Shown in pieces: positions 1 through 11,400 of a DNA stretch of 64,000 nt; position 1 is the first letter of the stretch; each line of letters starts with the position of its first letter. The notes under the pieces were generated by a model. It did no database searches. It was not told the origin of the DNA and saw nothing but the letters and a program-made list of their open reading frames with translations. This stretch comes from Emydura subglobosa (taxonomy: Eukaryota; Chordata; Testudines; Chelidae), in the NCBI GenBank assembly GCA_007922225.1, contig ML679969.1, positions 14,133,999 through 14,197,998 of the forward strand. Direction: 5' to 3'. A program made the translations under genes and the position numbers.

Positions 1-509
1 AATTAAAGTTTGTACAATGCTTTGAAAATTTAAAGTGCTGTTTATTTTGTAACTGAACTGCCCACGCTAATATATCTACTTAAAAGCAAAATGGTGAAAG
101 ACGATTTGACTGTATCATGACATATACATCTATGCAGTACAGCGGATTTAGGTGGCATTCTTTCCTATTTACAGTTCTTTTCCCCATCTGGTCTAAAATT
201 CAACAGTATGTTTCAAAACCCAAGAATAAAACAAAGCAATCAAACTTAACTATTTCAATTTCCTTCAGAGGAGGGCAAAATAAGTTTGGCTTGTTGTGAA
301 ATAATATCAAATCTCAGTGGCAACTCAGGTAGTAAAAAACCAGGGCTCTGTCATCTTTCTCCTTGGACTGCAAAGAAAGATTCAGAAGAAGCAGGTTTTT
401 AATGAACCTCTTACTGTTTAAAACACAAGAATATAAGGGTGTTTTGTTGGGACTTCCCCCCCCCCCCTGCTTTGAAGCTACATAAAACCAGAATCAAGAA
501 CAAGCAAAG

Positions 510-1670
510 GCCATTTGGTTCAACGAGGCTTATTCCCTCTTTCAAAAGTCCATTCCCTCCAGGATGCCATCTAATTGATTCTTGAATTACACCCAATCCT
601 GGAGCCTTAGCAACCTTGCCTGTTACGTTGTTCCCTAGATTTGTGATTCTTTCTATAAAGATGTGCTTCCTGACGTCTGTTTTGAATTTGTTTTTCTTTA
701 ATTTCCTTTTAGGCCTCCCTGTCCTGTTGTCTGCACTAAGTTGAAACTAACAACTACAGCTGACATTTACCATGTCATTTAAGATTGCACATAGTTCAAT
801 AAAAATCTCTTCTTTCTTGTTTTCTGTTAAAGATTCTGGGATAAATGCATCCCTGGTGAAACTCCACTCAAGACTAGGAAGTTACATAGGGGAGGAATAT
901 GGACCCGTATGTTTAAGGGGATTTTACTGTCTTTACAGCTCATGTTATTCAGTCTTCAAATAAATGTAAAGTTTTACAAGTGGAGTCATATTACTTATAG
1001 CGTAGTAAGAACATGGGACCATAATATTCTAGTTGAGATTTAATCAGAGTATTTTAGTTTTATGGTGATTAGCTCAGTTTGTTATACATCATTGTTCTAG
1101 CTGCCTTTTTCCCTCCAGCTGGCTTTTTAAACCATGTCTCCATATTCCTTGAGGTTTTAAGGGTTGTCCAATATTTCTCTGAGATCTTTCTCAAAGTTCC
1201 CCAGCTCTGGCTTATTGCTATCCATCCTTTGCTTCTGCTTATTATTTTTGAGACTGCTGCTGTATTATTTTAAATTGTTCAGCAATAAATTTCACTAGCA
1301 ATTTGTCAGTGCGTTTACAAACCAAAGGCAACTCCTTTTGTATTCTACTTTCCTGCAGCCTCTGCAGTCACCTCTTCCCTAAATTTAAAGTTGGTCTCTC
1401 TGTCTGGGTAATTTATTTAGATTAAAACCAGCAGAGATCCAAGTTCTGACCCCTCTGGGACCACATTTAATACAGTACGTCTCCCTCGTCCCTGCACTCA
1501 CAGGCATTAGAAATAGCTCCATTCACGTGTCCCTGTTTTCTGTTTTTTTAACAAGCTCTTTATCCATTCTCCATATCCTACCCTGGATCCCCATAGCTCA
1601 TAGTTAAAGCAAGGACCTGTCAAGCGAAACTTTTCAAAGGCTTCCTGAACATCTAAATAAACTGACAAAC
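510..1670 (-). mobile_element. Degenerate CR1-like LINE fragment
   Basis: Segments near 640-720 and 1440-1670 resemble minus-strand CR1-family sequence by memory. Examples are GACCCCTCTGGGACCACA, CTCTTTATCCATTCTCCATA and CAAAGGCTTCCTGAACATCT. The last two match the recurrent CR1 motifs 'ctttttatccattct' and 'caaaggctttctgaaa'. No open frame survives and the borders are approximate. Confidence 0.5.
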
Positions 1671-1804
1671 ATGGGGCCAAATCTTTCTTGCCTTACTCAT
1701 GCATACTCCTTTTGAAGTCCCTGGGACTGCTCATGTGAGTAATGTGAGCAGGATGTGGCATGTAGACCTACAATAGCAGTAGTAGCAGCAGCAGCAAACA
1801 ATTA

Positions 1805-2500
1805 TATTATGGTAGCAGTCAGGGGCCCAGTCGGGACTGAGGCCCTATTGTGTTAGGCACTGTACAAAGACAGATAAGAGACAGTCACTGCCCCAAGGGG
1901 CATGCAGTCTAAAAGACACAAAACAGATGGAAGGGATTGGGATATAACATACAAGCAATATGGTGAATAATTGGCACCGCTTGGGGAATTGCATGTTTTG
2001 CTGGTGTTTACTTTTTTCACTGGGGGTTGAGGTTAGGGTGGGGAAAGGTAGAAATGGCGGAGTTAGTAAGAGTAAAGGAGTAGGAAAAAAAGGCAGGGGA
2101 AGTAGGCCTCACCCATCTAGTTACGATCCGCAGGCACGGCTGTGTGGGCATCATGGTAAAGGGGAATCTTAAGGAGGGATTTGCTGGAGGATGAGGAATA
2201 GGCTGTGTGGGGTTTTTATCAGGAAGTATATCCCATGCACAGGATGCTGACTGGTGGCCTGGGAATGCTGGTGACGCTGGCAGAGTGAAGGAGGGAGCCG
2301 ATAATGAGAAGATACTAGAGCAAAGTATGGTGGGGTTCAGTGGTGAAGGGCCTTGAAAGCCAAGACAAGAAATTTGTGTTTGTCGTGGAGGTGAAGGAGT
2401 AGTTAGTTAAGGGCTACCGGGATAGCGATGGCCAGAAATGTAGTCTTAGCAGTGGACTTTAAGAGGGCAAGTTTGCAGAAGTCAAGACCAGAGAGGTGGA
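1805..2500 (+). repeat. Old interspersed repeat ('ctgtacaaagacag' family)
   Basis: The first part contains TTAGGCACTGTACAAAGACA and CCAAGGGGCATGCAGTCTAA. The second part contains GAAGGGCCTTGAAAGCCAAG. The first motif recurs in degraded form near 14555, 23850, 40660, 59915 and 60200. The class is uncertain. Confidence 0.45.
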
Positions 2501-2998
2501 AGTGTCTGCATTCAAGAAGCTAAATGATCTGTGTCTATCTCTAGAGATCTGGGTGTCATTCTACAGCGGCCCTGCCCCCTTCCCTTTTATACTGCCAGAA
2601 GACTGAAGCTAGGCAAGGGGTTGAGGATCCTTCAGCCCCAAACAGGAGCCATCTTAGGGTGCTGCTTTCCTGCACTTCTAGTGATGTTTGGGCCTGCCTG
2701 TGTGATCTGTGTCATACTCCCCTATGGGGACTGCCAGATCTATGCTGCGCCCCCTACCCCACCCCCCCCTCCAAAACACTGACCCACAGACAGCCTCCCT
2801 CCATTCTGCAGGCAGAACAGAACCCTTGATTTGTTACAGCTTGTGAACTCCTGAGACTTTCTCGATTGTTTTACAGCACATGCTTTGTTCTACCTCATTT
2901 CTCCGTGCGACTGCCTGGTCTTTGGAAGCTGCAGTTGTTTACTCAGTTAACAGAAAGCTTCTTGGATTCACTTAATGTGGTTTGGTTTAATTGGAGAT

Positions 2999-3105
2999 AG
3001 GGTGACCAGATGTCCTGATTTTATAGAGACAGTCCCGATATTGGAGGCTTTTTCTTATATAGATGCCTGTTACTGCCCCCCGCCCCACACACACACCTGG
3101 AGGGT
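2999..3105. mobile_element. Fragment of a 'gggtgaccaga' fold-back element
   Basis: The segment begins GGGTGACCAGATGTCCTGAT and continues to TTTTTCTTATATAGATGCC. This resembles a very common turtle repeat flanked by inverted 'agggtgaccaga' ends. The right-hand end is not found, so this copy is truncated. Confidence 0.5.
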
Positions 3106-4077
3106 TCTTCCCAATTTTAACATTACCTTTATGTATTTACTGTGTATTTAGCTCTGTGTGTATTGTGTACATACAAAAATATGACACTGATGAGTCAAAG
3201 TGCATACTTTCTTATATTGTCCTCTATGTTGTTGTTTTTATAGTTCAAAAAGCTAGAAAACAAAGATGAAGAATTGGTAGCCAGGTGTCTCTGGAATAAT
3301 CAGGACAGTTTGTTATTTGGACATATAAATCTTGATTTCCAGAAGTGACGGGCACCCTCGTCATTACGTGGACCCAGCAGACGCTGCAGATGCTCAATAT
3401 ATCTGAAAATCAGACCCTTCAATTTTAGGGAGGGAAAGGGAGCCGTAAAAAAACTTCTGCATGTTTAATCTTCAATATATAAAATGTTTTTGTAGCCAAC
3501 AAAAGCAAATGTCCAAAGAGGCATCTTGCTCTTCTTTCATTGATGGTTCAGTTTACATTTTTGAAGAGTTGAGTTAAAAAAGAAATGATTTTTTGGAGGT
3601 AGGCAGTTTGAAAAAAATGTGATAAAGCAAAAGACTGTGTGAGTTTCGTAGTGTATTCAGGATGCAGTTATATTATATGTAATTTATTGATTCCTATTTG
3701 TGATTTAACAGTAGGGGACTCAGAGGTGGATGTGAGTTTCATATATATATCTCTGTTGCTTCCACCAATAATATAAATATATATTTTGGAGACTGTCAGT
3801 CACAGATGTAGCACATCCGGTTTGTGTGTGCCACCTAGCGTAGATTTTTGTTACTTCCACCCCTCCCTCGTTTGAATGTTTTTAAAAAAAACTGACATTG
3901 TCTTACTGATGGACTAAGTCTAGTTTCAGAGCTAATGGTACAAGTACAGGGTCCAGTCCTGCTTGCCTTCCTCACACAAGGACTCTCACTGAAGTAAATG
4001 GGACTATGAGGATTCATAAAATTAACAAGACTTGGCCAAGAGCAGGGTTTATGTTGTGTTCTGCAGTGGCTGGGTTT

Positions 4078-4190
4078 AATGGGCCAAATTTTGCTCTTGC
4101 TTATACCTGTACATATCCAGAGGAACTCTCCTAAAGTAAGTCAAGTTACTCAGGACTATACTGGTGTGAGTGCAGAAACTGGTCCAGAAA
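4078..4190. repeat. Palindrome-type repeat ('gggccaaatt' family)
   Basis: The segment starts GGGCCAAATTTTGCTC and continues through AGGAACTCTCCTAAAG to GTGCAGAAACTGGTCC. It has the layout of a turtle/crocodilian repeat with inverted arms around a 'ggagtaactcc' centre. Confidence 0.45.
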
Positions 4191-5308
4191 GTTTAAAAGA
4201 TTTGCCTAAGTCCATAGAAAAGAGAGAATTCCACAATTGTTGCTGGTTTTGGTAGTAGGACCTGGGGAAAGGAGATTTTTTTAGTATTAACTTACTGCGA
4301 TTCAGGCTGATAGAAGGAGGACTAACAGCGTTTGAAATCTTCAGTATTGAAACCCTTCCTTGTGGCTCAAAGCTGCCCTCTTCAGTAAGTTAGGTACATT
4401 CTTGTTCGTCAGTACAAGTGACTGCAGAGGTTTGGGGCTGAGAAGGCACCATTGCATTTGCAAAGGCCTTTGTTGAGTATACTATCCTACTTTGTTTCAG
4501 TTCAGGACACTGAATATAAAGTGTGTAGGGGGGTAGTTTTGAAATGAGCTGCTGACACAGCAACTGTGGGTTCTGCAGAGACTTTCAAACTCACCGCCTT
4601 CTAAATGTTCTTTTCCATGGCTCCTTACATTCACTAACTTCCCACCAAAGGGTAGATTTTCTCCACCTTTACAAATTCCTCTTCTGATTCCCATGATCAT
4701 TTGCTAAATAAATCATGGTTTTATTTTTAGATTGCGTAGACTCCCCGGGGAAGGGAGTGCATCTCCCTCTGTGTTTGGAGATTGTTTTGCAGATGCTGGG
4801 TACTACCACAATATAAATACTAATGAACTATTGTTAATTATACAATAATAGACCTACACCTTAAGCACCCTCTGAGCTACTTCAGTCCTTCAGAAATTTC
4901 ATACAAAAAATCACTAGTGTCTATTTTATCTCCAAATGACTCTGTCACTTGGGTATCTTCTGGATAATGGCTTTTTCTTTCTCTTCCTTTCAATCTTCTA
5001 TACCCCCCTCTTCTTTCTTTACAAAATAAGAAAGCTGGGAGACATAAATTCTCCTTTCGTGTTGGTACATTTATATATGGAAAAGTAATTTAGTTTTAAG
5101 TTCCTATTTGTTTGGACTGGCTAACCTCTTAATTAATCCTAACCCCTTCTTCCTGCATCTTGAATAATAATAATATCAGAATTGTCTGAGATGATTAATC
5201 CCCCATGCTTTCCAGGTCTTTAGTCAAGTAAAGATTTATAGAGCAATGTTTGCTGGTAGGTTTTTTCCTCTTCAGTTGCACTCATTGGCATTTGCTTCTA
5301 TTTTTCAG

Positions 5309-5478
5309 GTGTAAATACTGTGACAGGTCATTCAGTATTTCCTCTAACCTCCAGCGGCACGTTCGAAACATCCATAACAAGGAGAAGCCATTCAAATGTC
5401 ACCTCTGTAACCGATGCTTTGGGCAGCAGACCAACTTGGACCGACACCTTAAGAAACATGAACATGAGAACGTGCCAG
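5309..5478 (+). CDS. PRDM16: PRDM16 exon with C2H2 fingers of the second cluster
   Basis: This 170-bp exon is preceded by a pyrimidine tract ending TTTTTCAG and followed by GTAGGG. It starts with the last base of a split Arg codon. It encodes finger [22 protein letters not shown] (Cys pair 3 residues apart, then His, spacing C-x2-C-x12-H-x4-H) and then a second finger at about 5397-5459 (C-x2-C-x12-H-x3-H), joined by the linker NKEKPFK. In the EVI1/PRDM16 family these are the second and third fingers of the distal DNA-binding cluster. The first finger of that cluster must be on an exon before position 1; I did not find it in 1-5308. Confidence 0.97.
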
Positions 5479-8400
5479 GTAGGGGTCAACCTTGCTTTGT
5501 AATTCTGTTACAGGCATTGGAGAGAGAAACCCCCAATTTAAATCATCCTGGATCACATATGGGAATCTTCATGGAAATATCCATTCTTGTACATGAATAT
5601 TACCAGGCAGCAAAACAAAAAATACCATCTCTTTATTTTAGATGTTGCATTTCTAAAATTAGAAAGAAATATGTTTGTGTACGTCTCTCTCTCTCTCTCT
5701 CTCACACACAGACACACACACACACTCAAAAACTTTTTTAAAGCTGAAAAAAATATATTTTTAGATGCTCATGTAACTGAAGTAGATAAATAGATTTTTG
5801 CTTGCGTGCCAAACAAACCAACCAACCCCACAAAGAGAGAGAAGGAACCTGTACAATGAAACCAAATATATGCACTTTCAGCCCAGAAGAAATGTCTTGA
5901 AAAAGCTATAAGCAAATGGAAACAGAAGTTTATAATGGATTCTTCTTTTCCTGTGCTATTATTCTGTAAATGCCAGTGATGCTGAAATATGTACTTGACG
6001 GTAGAAACTCGACGTATTATTTAGAACTGCTAGCAACAGAGAGGAAGTGGGGCCCATTGCTTAGGGCTGGGACTTGGGAGACATGGATTCAATTTCCTGC
6101 TCTGTCCCAGCCTTCATGTGTAACCTTGGTCAAGTCACTTATTAAAGGTACTGAAGTCCCTTAAGAATTTTCAAAAGTGCCCTAGGCACTAGGCCCTGGG
6201 CATTTTTGAAAACCGCACTAGGTGCCTATCTGCATCTTTAGGTGCCTAGATGCTTTTAAAATTCTGGCCCATTTCTCCATGCTTCGGTTCCTGCATGTGT
6301 CAAATGGGGAGCAGAGCATGCCCTGCCACCCACAGTGCTGTGAGGACAAATTCATTAAAACTTGCGTGGTGCTCAGATACTGCAGCAGTGGGAGGCAGAT
6401 AAGTACCTAGGATAGATAATAATAGTACTTAATGCTAGTTCCCATCCCTGTACAGATATTAATTATGTCTCCCTGTGCACACTCACTTTTGTGCACTACC
6501 AATTTTTCTGCCACATTTTTTGTTTCCTGAAACTTTCTTTAAATGTAAATTCTTAACATGCAGTAAATGCTTTATTGCGTTAATTCCTCCTTGTGTTCTA
6601 TTGAGAGCCGCATTGGCAATACCTGATTCTTTCTCCTGGTTGTTCTTTTGTCCCTTGTACCTTCTGCAGTGAGCCAGCACTCTGGAGTCATTACAAACCA
6701 CCTTGGGACCACTGCCTCCTCACCAAACTCGGAGTCAGACAACCATGCACTTTTAGATGAGAAAGAGGACTCATATTTCTCTGAAATCAGAAATTTTATT
6801 GCAAATAGTGAGATGAATCAAGCATCAACTTTAACAGATAAAAGGTAAACAAATAAGCAGACAAAGCCACATTAATGGGCACTTCTTACTGGATTGTTAA
6901 AGGGCTGGCCAGCCATCTGTGTTTAGGGCTTGATTTCAAATAGTCAGAAGAGATAAGAGTAATAATGAGAATCCCGCAAGGCACTCAACTTAGACTTCTT
7001 ATACAGAGCTTCCCAATTCTTTTCTGCTTGTGGCAGAAGTTTGCAGAAGAGAATTGGAAAGCTCTGTATAAGGAGTCTGTCTCCAAGAAGCCTAAGTTCC
7101 TGTCACAGAATGGTGGCACAACTCAGACTGGTATGTGGTGTGTGAGGAATGGAAGTGTTGTCGTTGGGTGTGAGGTGTAGGGGGAGGACCCTCCATGAGC
7201 ACAGATTTCAGTGGGGAAAGGCACTACTGAGGAAGAATCAGACATTCATTATAAGTCAACAGGTTCACTTTTCAAAACTCAGCCTTCCCGTAAGAGTCTA
7301 ATTGTCTTTGCTTTCATGCTACACAGACATTTACTTTCTTGTTTGCCTCTGGGATCAATATTGTTCTTGGTAGGCTTTGGCAAGTGTTCTTGGTGCATTT
7401 CTACTTCAAAGGCCAGGCCACGATACATCTTTAATTCCTTTCATCACCCAGCTCCAAGTGTCACAGCATATGACACTGCACAGAAAACCCACGGCGCCAA
7501 GTCTCAGAGCCTGGGTCGATTGACTCAGGCTCGCGGGGCTCAGACTGTAGAGCCAAAAATAGCAGTGTCGACATTCCCACCTGGGCTGCACCCTGGGCTC
7601 CGAGACCTTCCCCCAGCGCCGGGTTGCAGAACCTGGGCATGCGTCTACACTGCTATTTTTAACTCCACAACCCAGGGTCTGAGTTTTGGTGTCAGGGGTT
7701 TTTCTTTGCAGTGTGAACATACCCTTACGAACATTCAACGTGCAACCACTCAAACCTGGGGAAATGGCCATGATCCATGAGAACAGCTAGTGGAGGCAAA
7801 TCTGGAGAGAATCCTGCTTTGTGGGAGTTGATTGTATTCTGTAGAGTCATCCCCAGTAGAAACAACTTTGTGAAAACCTCATTTCCCCCTAACTAAAAAA
7901 ATCCATTATTGCTGACTAGTCACCTGTCTCCATCCATCCAACCACTTTGCCCATCTCCCCAAAGCTGGATCACAGAAGCACTTACTCTGGCTTTTGGTTT
8001 CAAATCTGCCAGCAGGGAAGAGGAGGAATGCAGTATCGTAGGTTTCCGTAAAGCCAAATGGGTAATGACTCGGTTATTTCCCATACAAGTGCTTTTGACC
8101 CTGCCTGGATGGAAATAAACTGAGTGCTGTGTCCATTGCTGAAGCTGAGCTTAGACCTCAGCATGGAAGCAAACGTCAGGAAGCAGCCTCCTCTTTTCAC
8201 CTGAAACATGAGCCATATAAAAGAATCCCCCTCCCATCAAAGAAAGCCCTTCAAAACAGACTCATTAATGGCAGTGGCTTAAAACTAAATGTGGCCCAGA
8301 TCCACCAAAGTGCAGCCCATTCAGAAAACCATCACTCTCTCCGCATATAGATGCTTCTAGCAAGCCCCTTCCCATGCAACGCTACGATTTCAATCTCTGA

Positions 8401-11400
8401 GTTTGTATAGAATAGACATATGCTCTCCATCCTTCCATACTTTGAACTCCTTGGGCCAAAATTAGACTTGCGGTGAGTGGGTGCCACTAGCTTCTGTGGA
8501 ACTACCCCAGCTCACAGCAGGTCTTAATTTGGCCTTTTGACTTCCCCTTTCATCCCTTTCCCACCAGCAAGTGACTTGGCTTCCCTGGCTCACTGCTGCA
8601 TTGGGTCCCCCTTCCCAAGTAGAGCTGTGCGAATAACGTATTTTTCCGTTATTGGCAATTTTAAAAAGGTAAAAGAAAAATGTTTCTGATGGGAGTGAAG
8701 ATGAAAATTTTAGAAATGTTGAGAAAATTGAAAAATTAAAAATTATATGTTGTTTTGGGTTGAATGAAACATTTTGTTTCAATTCTTCGTTCTACTCTTC
8801 AACACTTGATATTGAAAGTAAAATTAAAAGAATTTTTAAACAAAGTTGTTTCAAACAAAAAAATTGAAATGTTTCATTCGAAAAAATGTCCAAACAAAAT
8901 GTTTCATTTTTTTCATATTTTTGTTTTCCCTTTTTGGTGGGAAGGGGAAACTCCCAAAACCAACTATTTGGTGAAACTGATCAGAATTTGCTAAATCTTT
9001 AGACGTTGCCAAATGTTCATTTTTTGCTGAAAAAAAGTTTGGTCCAAAATATTTTGCCCCGTGCTATTCCCCAGGATCCACTCATTGTCTCCACCACCCG
9101 TGAACCCAGCCCTGGTTATTCCAGTTGCACTCACAAAGAGAGAAAAAATTGTGCCGATGTTGGATGATTCTACTGCATGCAGTGATGAAATTACCAGCTG
9201 GCCAGTTTTGTGTTCATTGCCAGTGCTACCGTAGCGATAGCCTTTCAAAACTTTACATATGGAATGCAACACTTCAGCCAGAACGCTTGTAGAAATGTTA
9301 AATTTAGACACCTTTTCCATTTCCTTCCCTACTCTGTTGCCTTCATCTCAGTAAGATAAAGTTACCCCATCTCATACAGACTTCTCACTGGAGTTTTTGT
9401 TTAGATTGCACACTTGGAAATAAAACAGGGAGAAAAAGGTTCACTGTATTTCCTGAGGGAAATTAGGAATCTTTCGACCTTGCCTGATGTAGACAAAAAA
9501 TTGACAAGAGTAGAAATCCTCAGCAGGCTGGCATAATTGATCCAGAGGGAGAATCAAATTTGGGCCTGTACCTTCAAGAAAATCTATCAAAATTCTCTAA
9601 AACAAACATGCTGATGATGTGTTTAGACTAAGTGACAAGATCCAGGGCTTGGAAAACATCTGAGTTTCCCCTAATTTTTTAAACCTTATTTTGACTGAGT
9701 GATATTTAATCTACAGAGGAACCAAAAAGGACATTCTGTGTTGTACAAATGTCACTCCATTCCAGGGCAGTTGTAATTACGCTCCTGCTGCTCTGTTGTT
9801 TTTACAAATAGCCATTCAATGCTGATACCAAGTTTGAAGGCTTTTTTGTTTTGGTTTTTAAAAAAAAAAGCCAAAAATCTTTGTATGGGACCTCCACATA
9901 ATTAGCGTAACCTACATTAGACAAAAGCAACAGGACAATGACATTCCTGATTTTAATATTAATTTGTTTGTGGAAACTTTCTGGGTGATGAAGTTAAACC
10001 TCTGTTGTTCCATCTAGCAGCATCTCAGTGTGTTCCAGCTACACATTGATACCAAATGGGATCGTGTTCTCTGAACCTGGTTTGTTTTATTTTGCTGGCA
10101 GCTTACATACTCTCATGTCCACATGGATATAACAAGGGGCAATGGGACAAAAGATTTAGGTTGGCTGTTAGGGAAAGTTTGAAATGAAACCTTTCACAAT
10201 GTGGATCTTTCTTGCTAGGTGAGTGGCTATTTTGATACTGTAAGCACAGAGAAAAACATAGCCTTTGCCCCATGGAGGTTGCAGTCCAAAGGGTGGAGAT
10301 TTACAACCAGCCTGGACAAAATCTAGTTTTAGAAGTGTTTGGGAATGTAATATATTTGACTCCCTCCATTAGCTCTTAGACACGGTAAAGAACAATCATG
10401 CATTGGTGAGGGAGCATGGATTAGATTACCTAATAGGTATTTTCTGTCCCCAGCCATTTTGAACCATAGATAACAAATAAATGGTTAAATGCCTGAATCT
10501 TGCATCAAAGCGGAAATTCATTGCTGCTCTCAACTTACTCGGTTCCTTCCCTGGTGCTCAAACATTTCAGGCCAGAAATCCAAGACATTGATAGCAACTC
10601 CCAGTGTCATGGGCTAGCAAATGAGAAAACAGAAGATGCGGATGAGGAGGAGGAAGAGCTGGAGGAGGAAGATGACGACAGCCTGACGGGGAAATCACAG
10701 GATGAAACAGTATCACCCACAATGGAGCCCCGAGGAGCGTTTGAGGATGAGGAGGATGAAGAGCCCACATCCCTCCCCATGAGCTTTGACCATACCCGAA
10801 GGTGGGTGGGGCTATTTCCTCTGGGGAGTAGAATGGGGTTAGGTTTCTCACCCTGTGTCATTGCAGGTCATGGGTGGTATCACTTTATTTTTCAAACCAT
10901 GAATCATCCCTCCAGTTTGATTTAGGCATCAGCGCTAGGAATTTCATTTCCACCATGGTGGGGAGCACAAAATAAAATAAACTGGAATGCAAAACTATAA
11001 GGAGGACACATACACGAGGCCTGAAAAATGCACAGCAAGAAAGGTAAATAGTTAGTACATGAAAAAAACAGCATCCTCAATGTATCATGAACTCTTCTAC
11101 CTGACACAATGGTAATGCCTCCATTTTCAAAATGCTGGTCAGTGAAAAGAGAGCTGGTACAAGGAATATAAATAAGAGCAGGTTTCCACTACCCTGTCCA
11201 TTTTATTGGCAGCAAAATGGCAGCATCTTCTTGTCTCAGTATGTAAGGCCCTGCATTATTTTCAGATGACACCGTGCAGCTGGCCTTTGCGTGGGCAGAG
11301 TGGATGTGTCCCAATGCCTTTGTTTGCTTTTTCTGTCCATCTGTGATGTGCACCCTAGTTCGTAAGCCACCAGGAAGACATTCTCCAGTACAAAAAAAAA

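Larger units (their letters stand above)
1..5308 (+). other. PRDM16 intron (upstream part is cut by window start)
   Basis: No exon is visible here. The intron holds a minus-strand CR1-like LINE fragment (about 510-1670), an old repeat (about 1805-2500), a fragment of a fold-back element (2999-3105), a palindrome-type repeat (4078-4190) and C-runs. The remainder is AT-rich unique sequence. Confidence 0.75.
5479..6669 (+). other. PRDM16 intron
   Basis: This 1.2-kb intron contains a (TC)n(AC)n microsatellite at 5684-5727 and a MIR-like SINE with an insertion at about 6050-6425. The rest looks unique. Confidence 0.85.
6845..10570 (+). other. PRDM16 intron
   Basis: This intron contains a fold-back MITE (7467-7724) and an A/T-rich repeat (8622-9062). 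The longest open stretches here (7211-7780 on +, 7406-7771 on -) run through the MITE and are not genes. No exon signature was seen. Confidence 0.8.

Noticed and set aside
7211..7780. 189-residue + open frame in a PRDM16 intron
   Set aside because: It runs through a fold-back MITE, has no protein family resemblance and no splice-site support as an exon.
10567..10861. Minus-strand Ser/His/Pro-rich open frames
   Set aside because: They mirror the Glu/Asp codons of the PRDM16 acidic exon.
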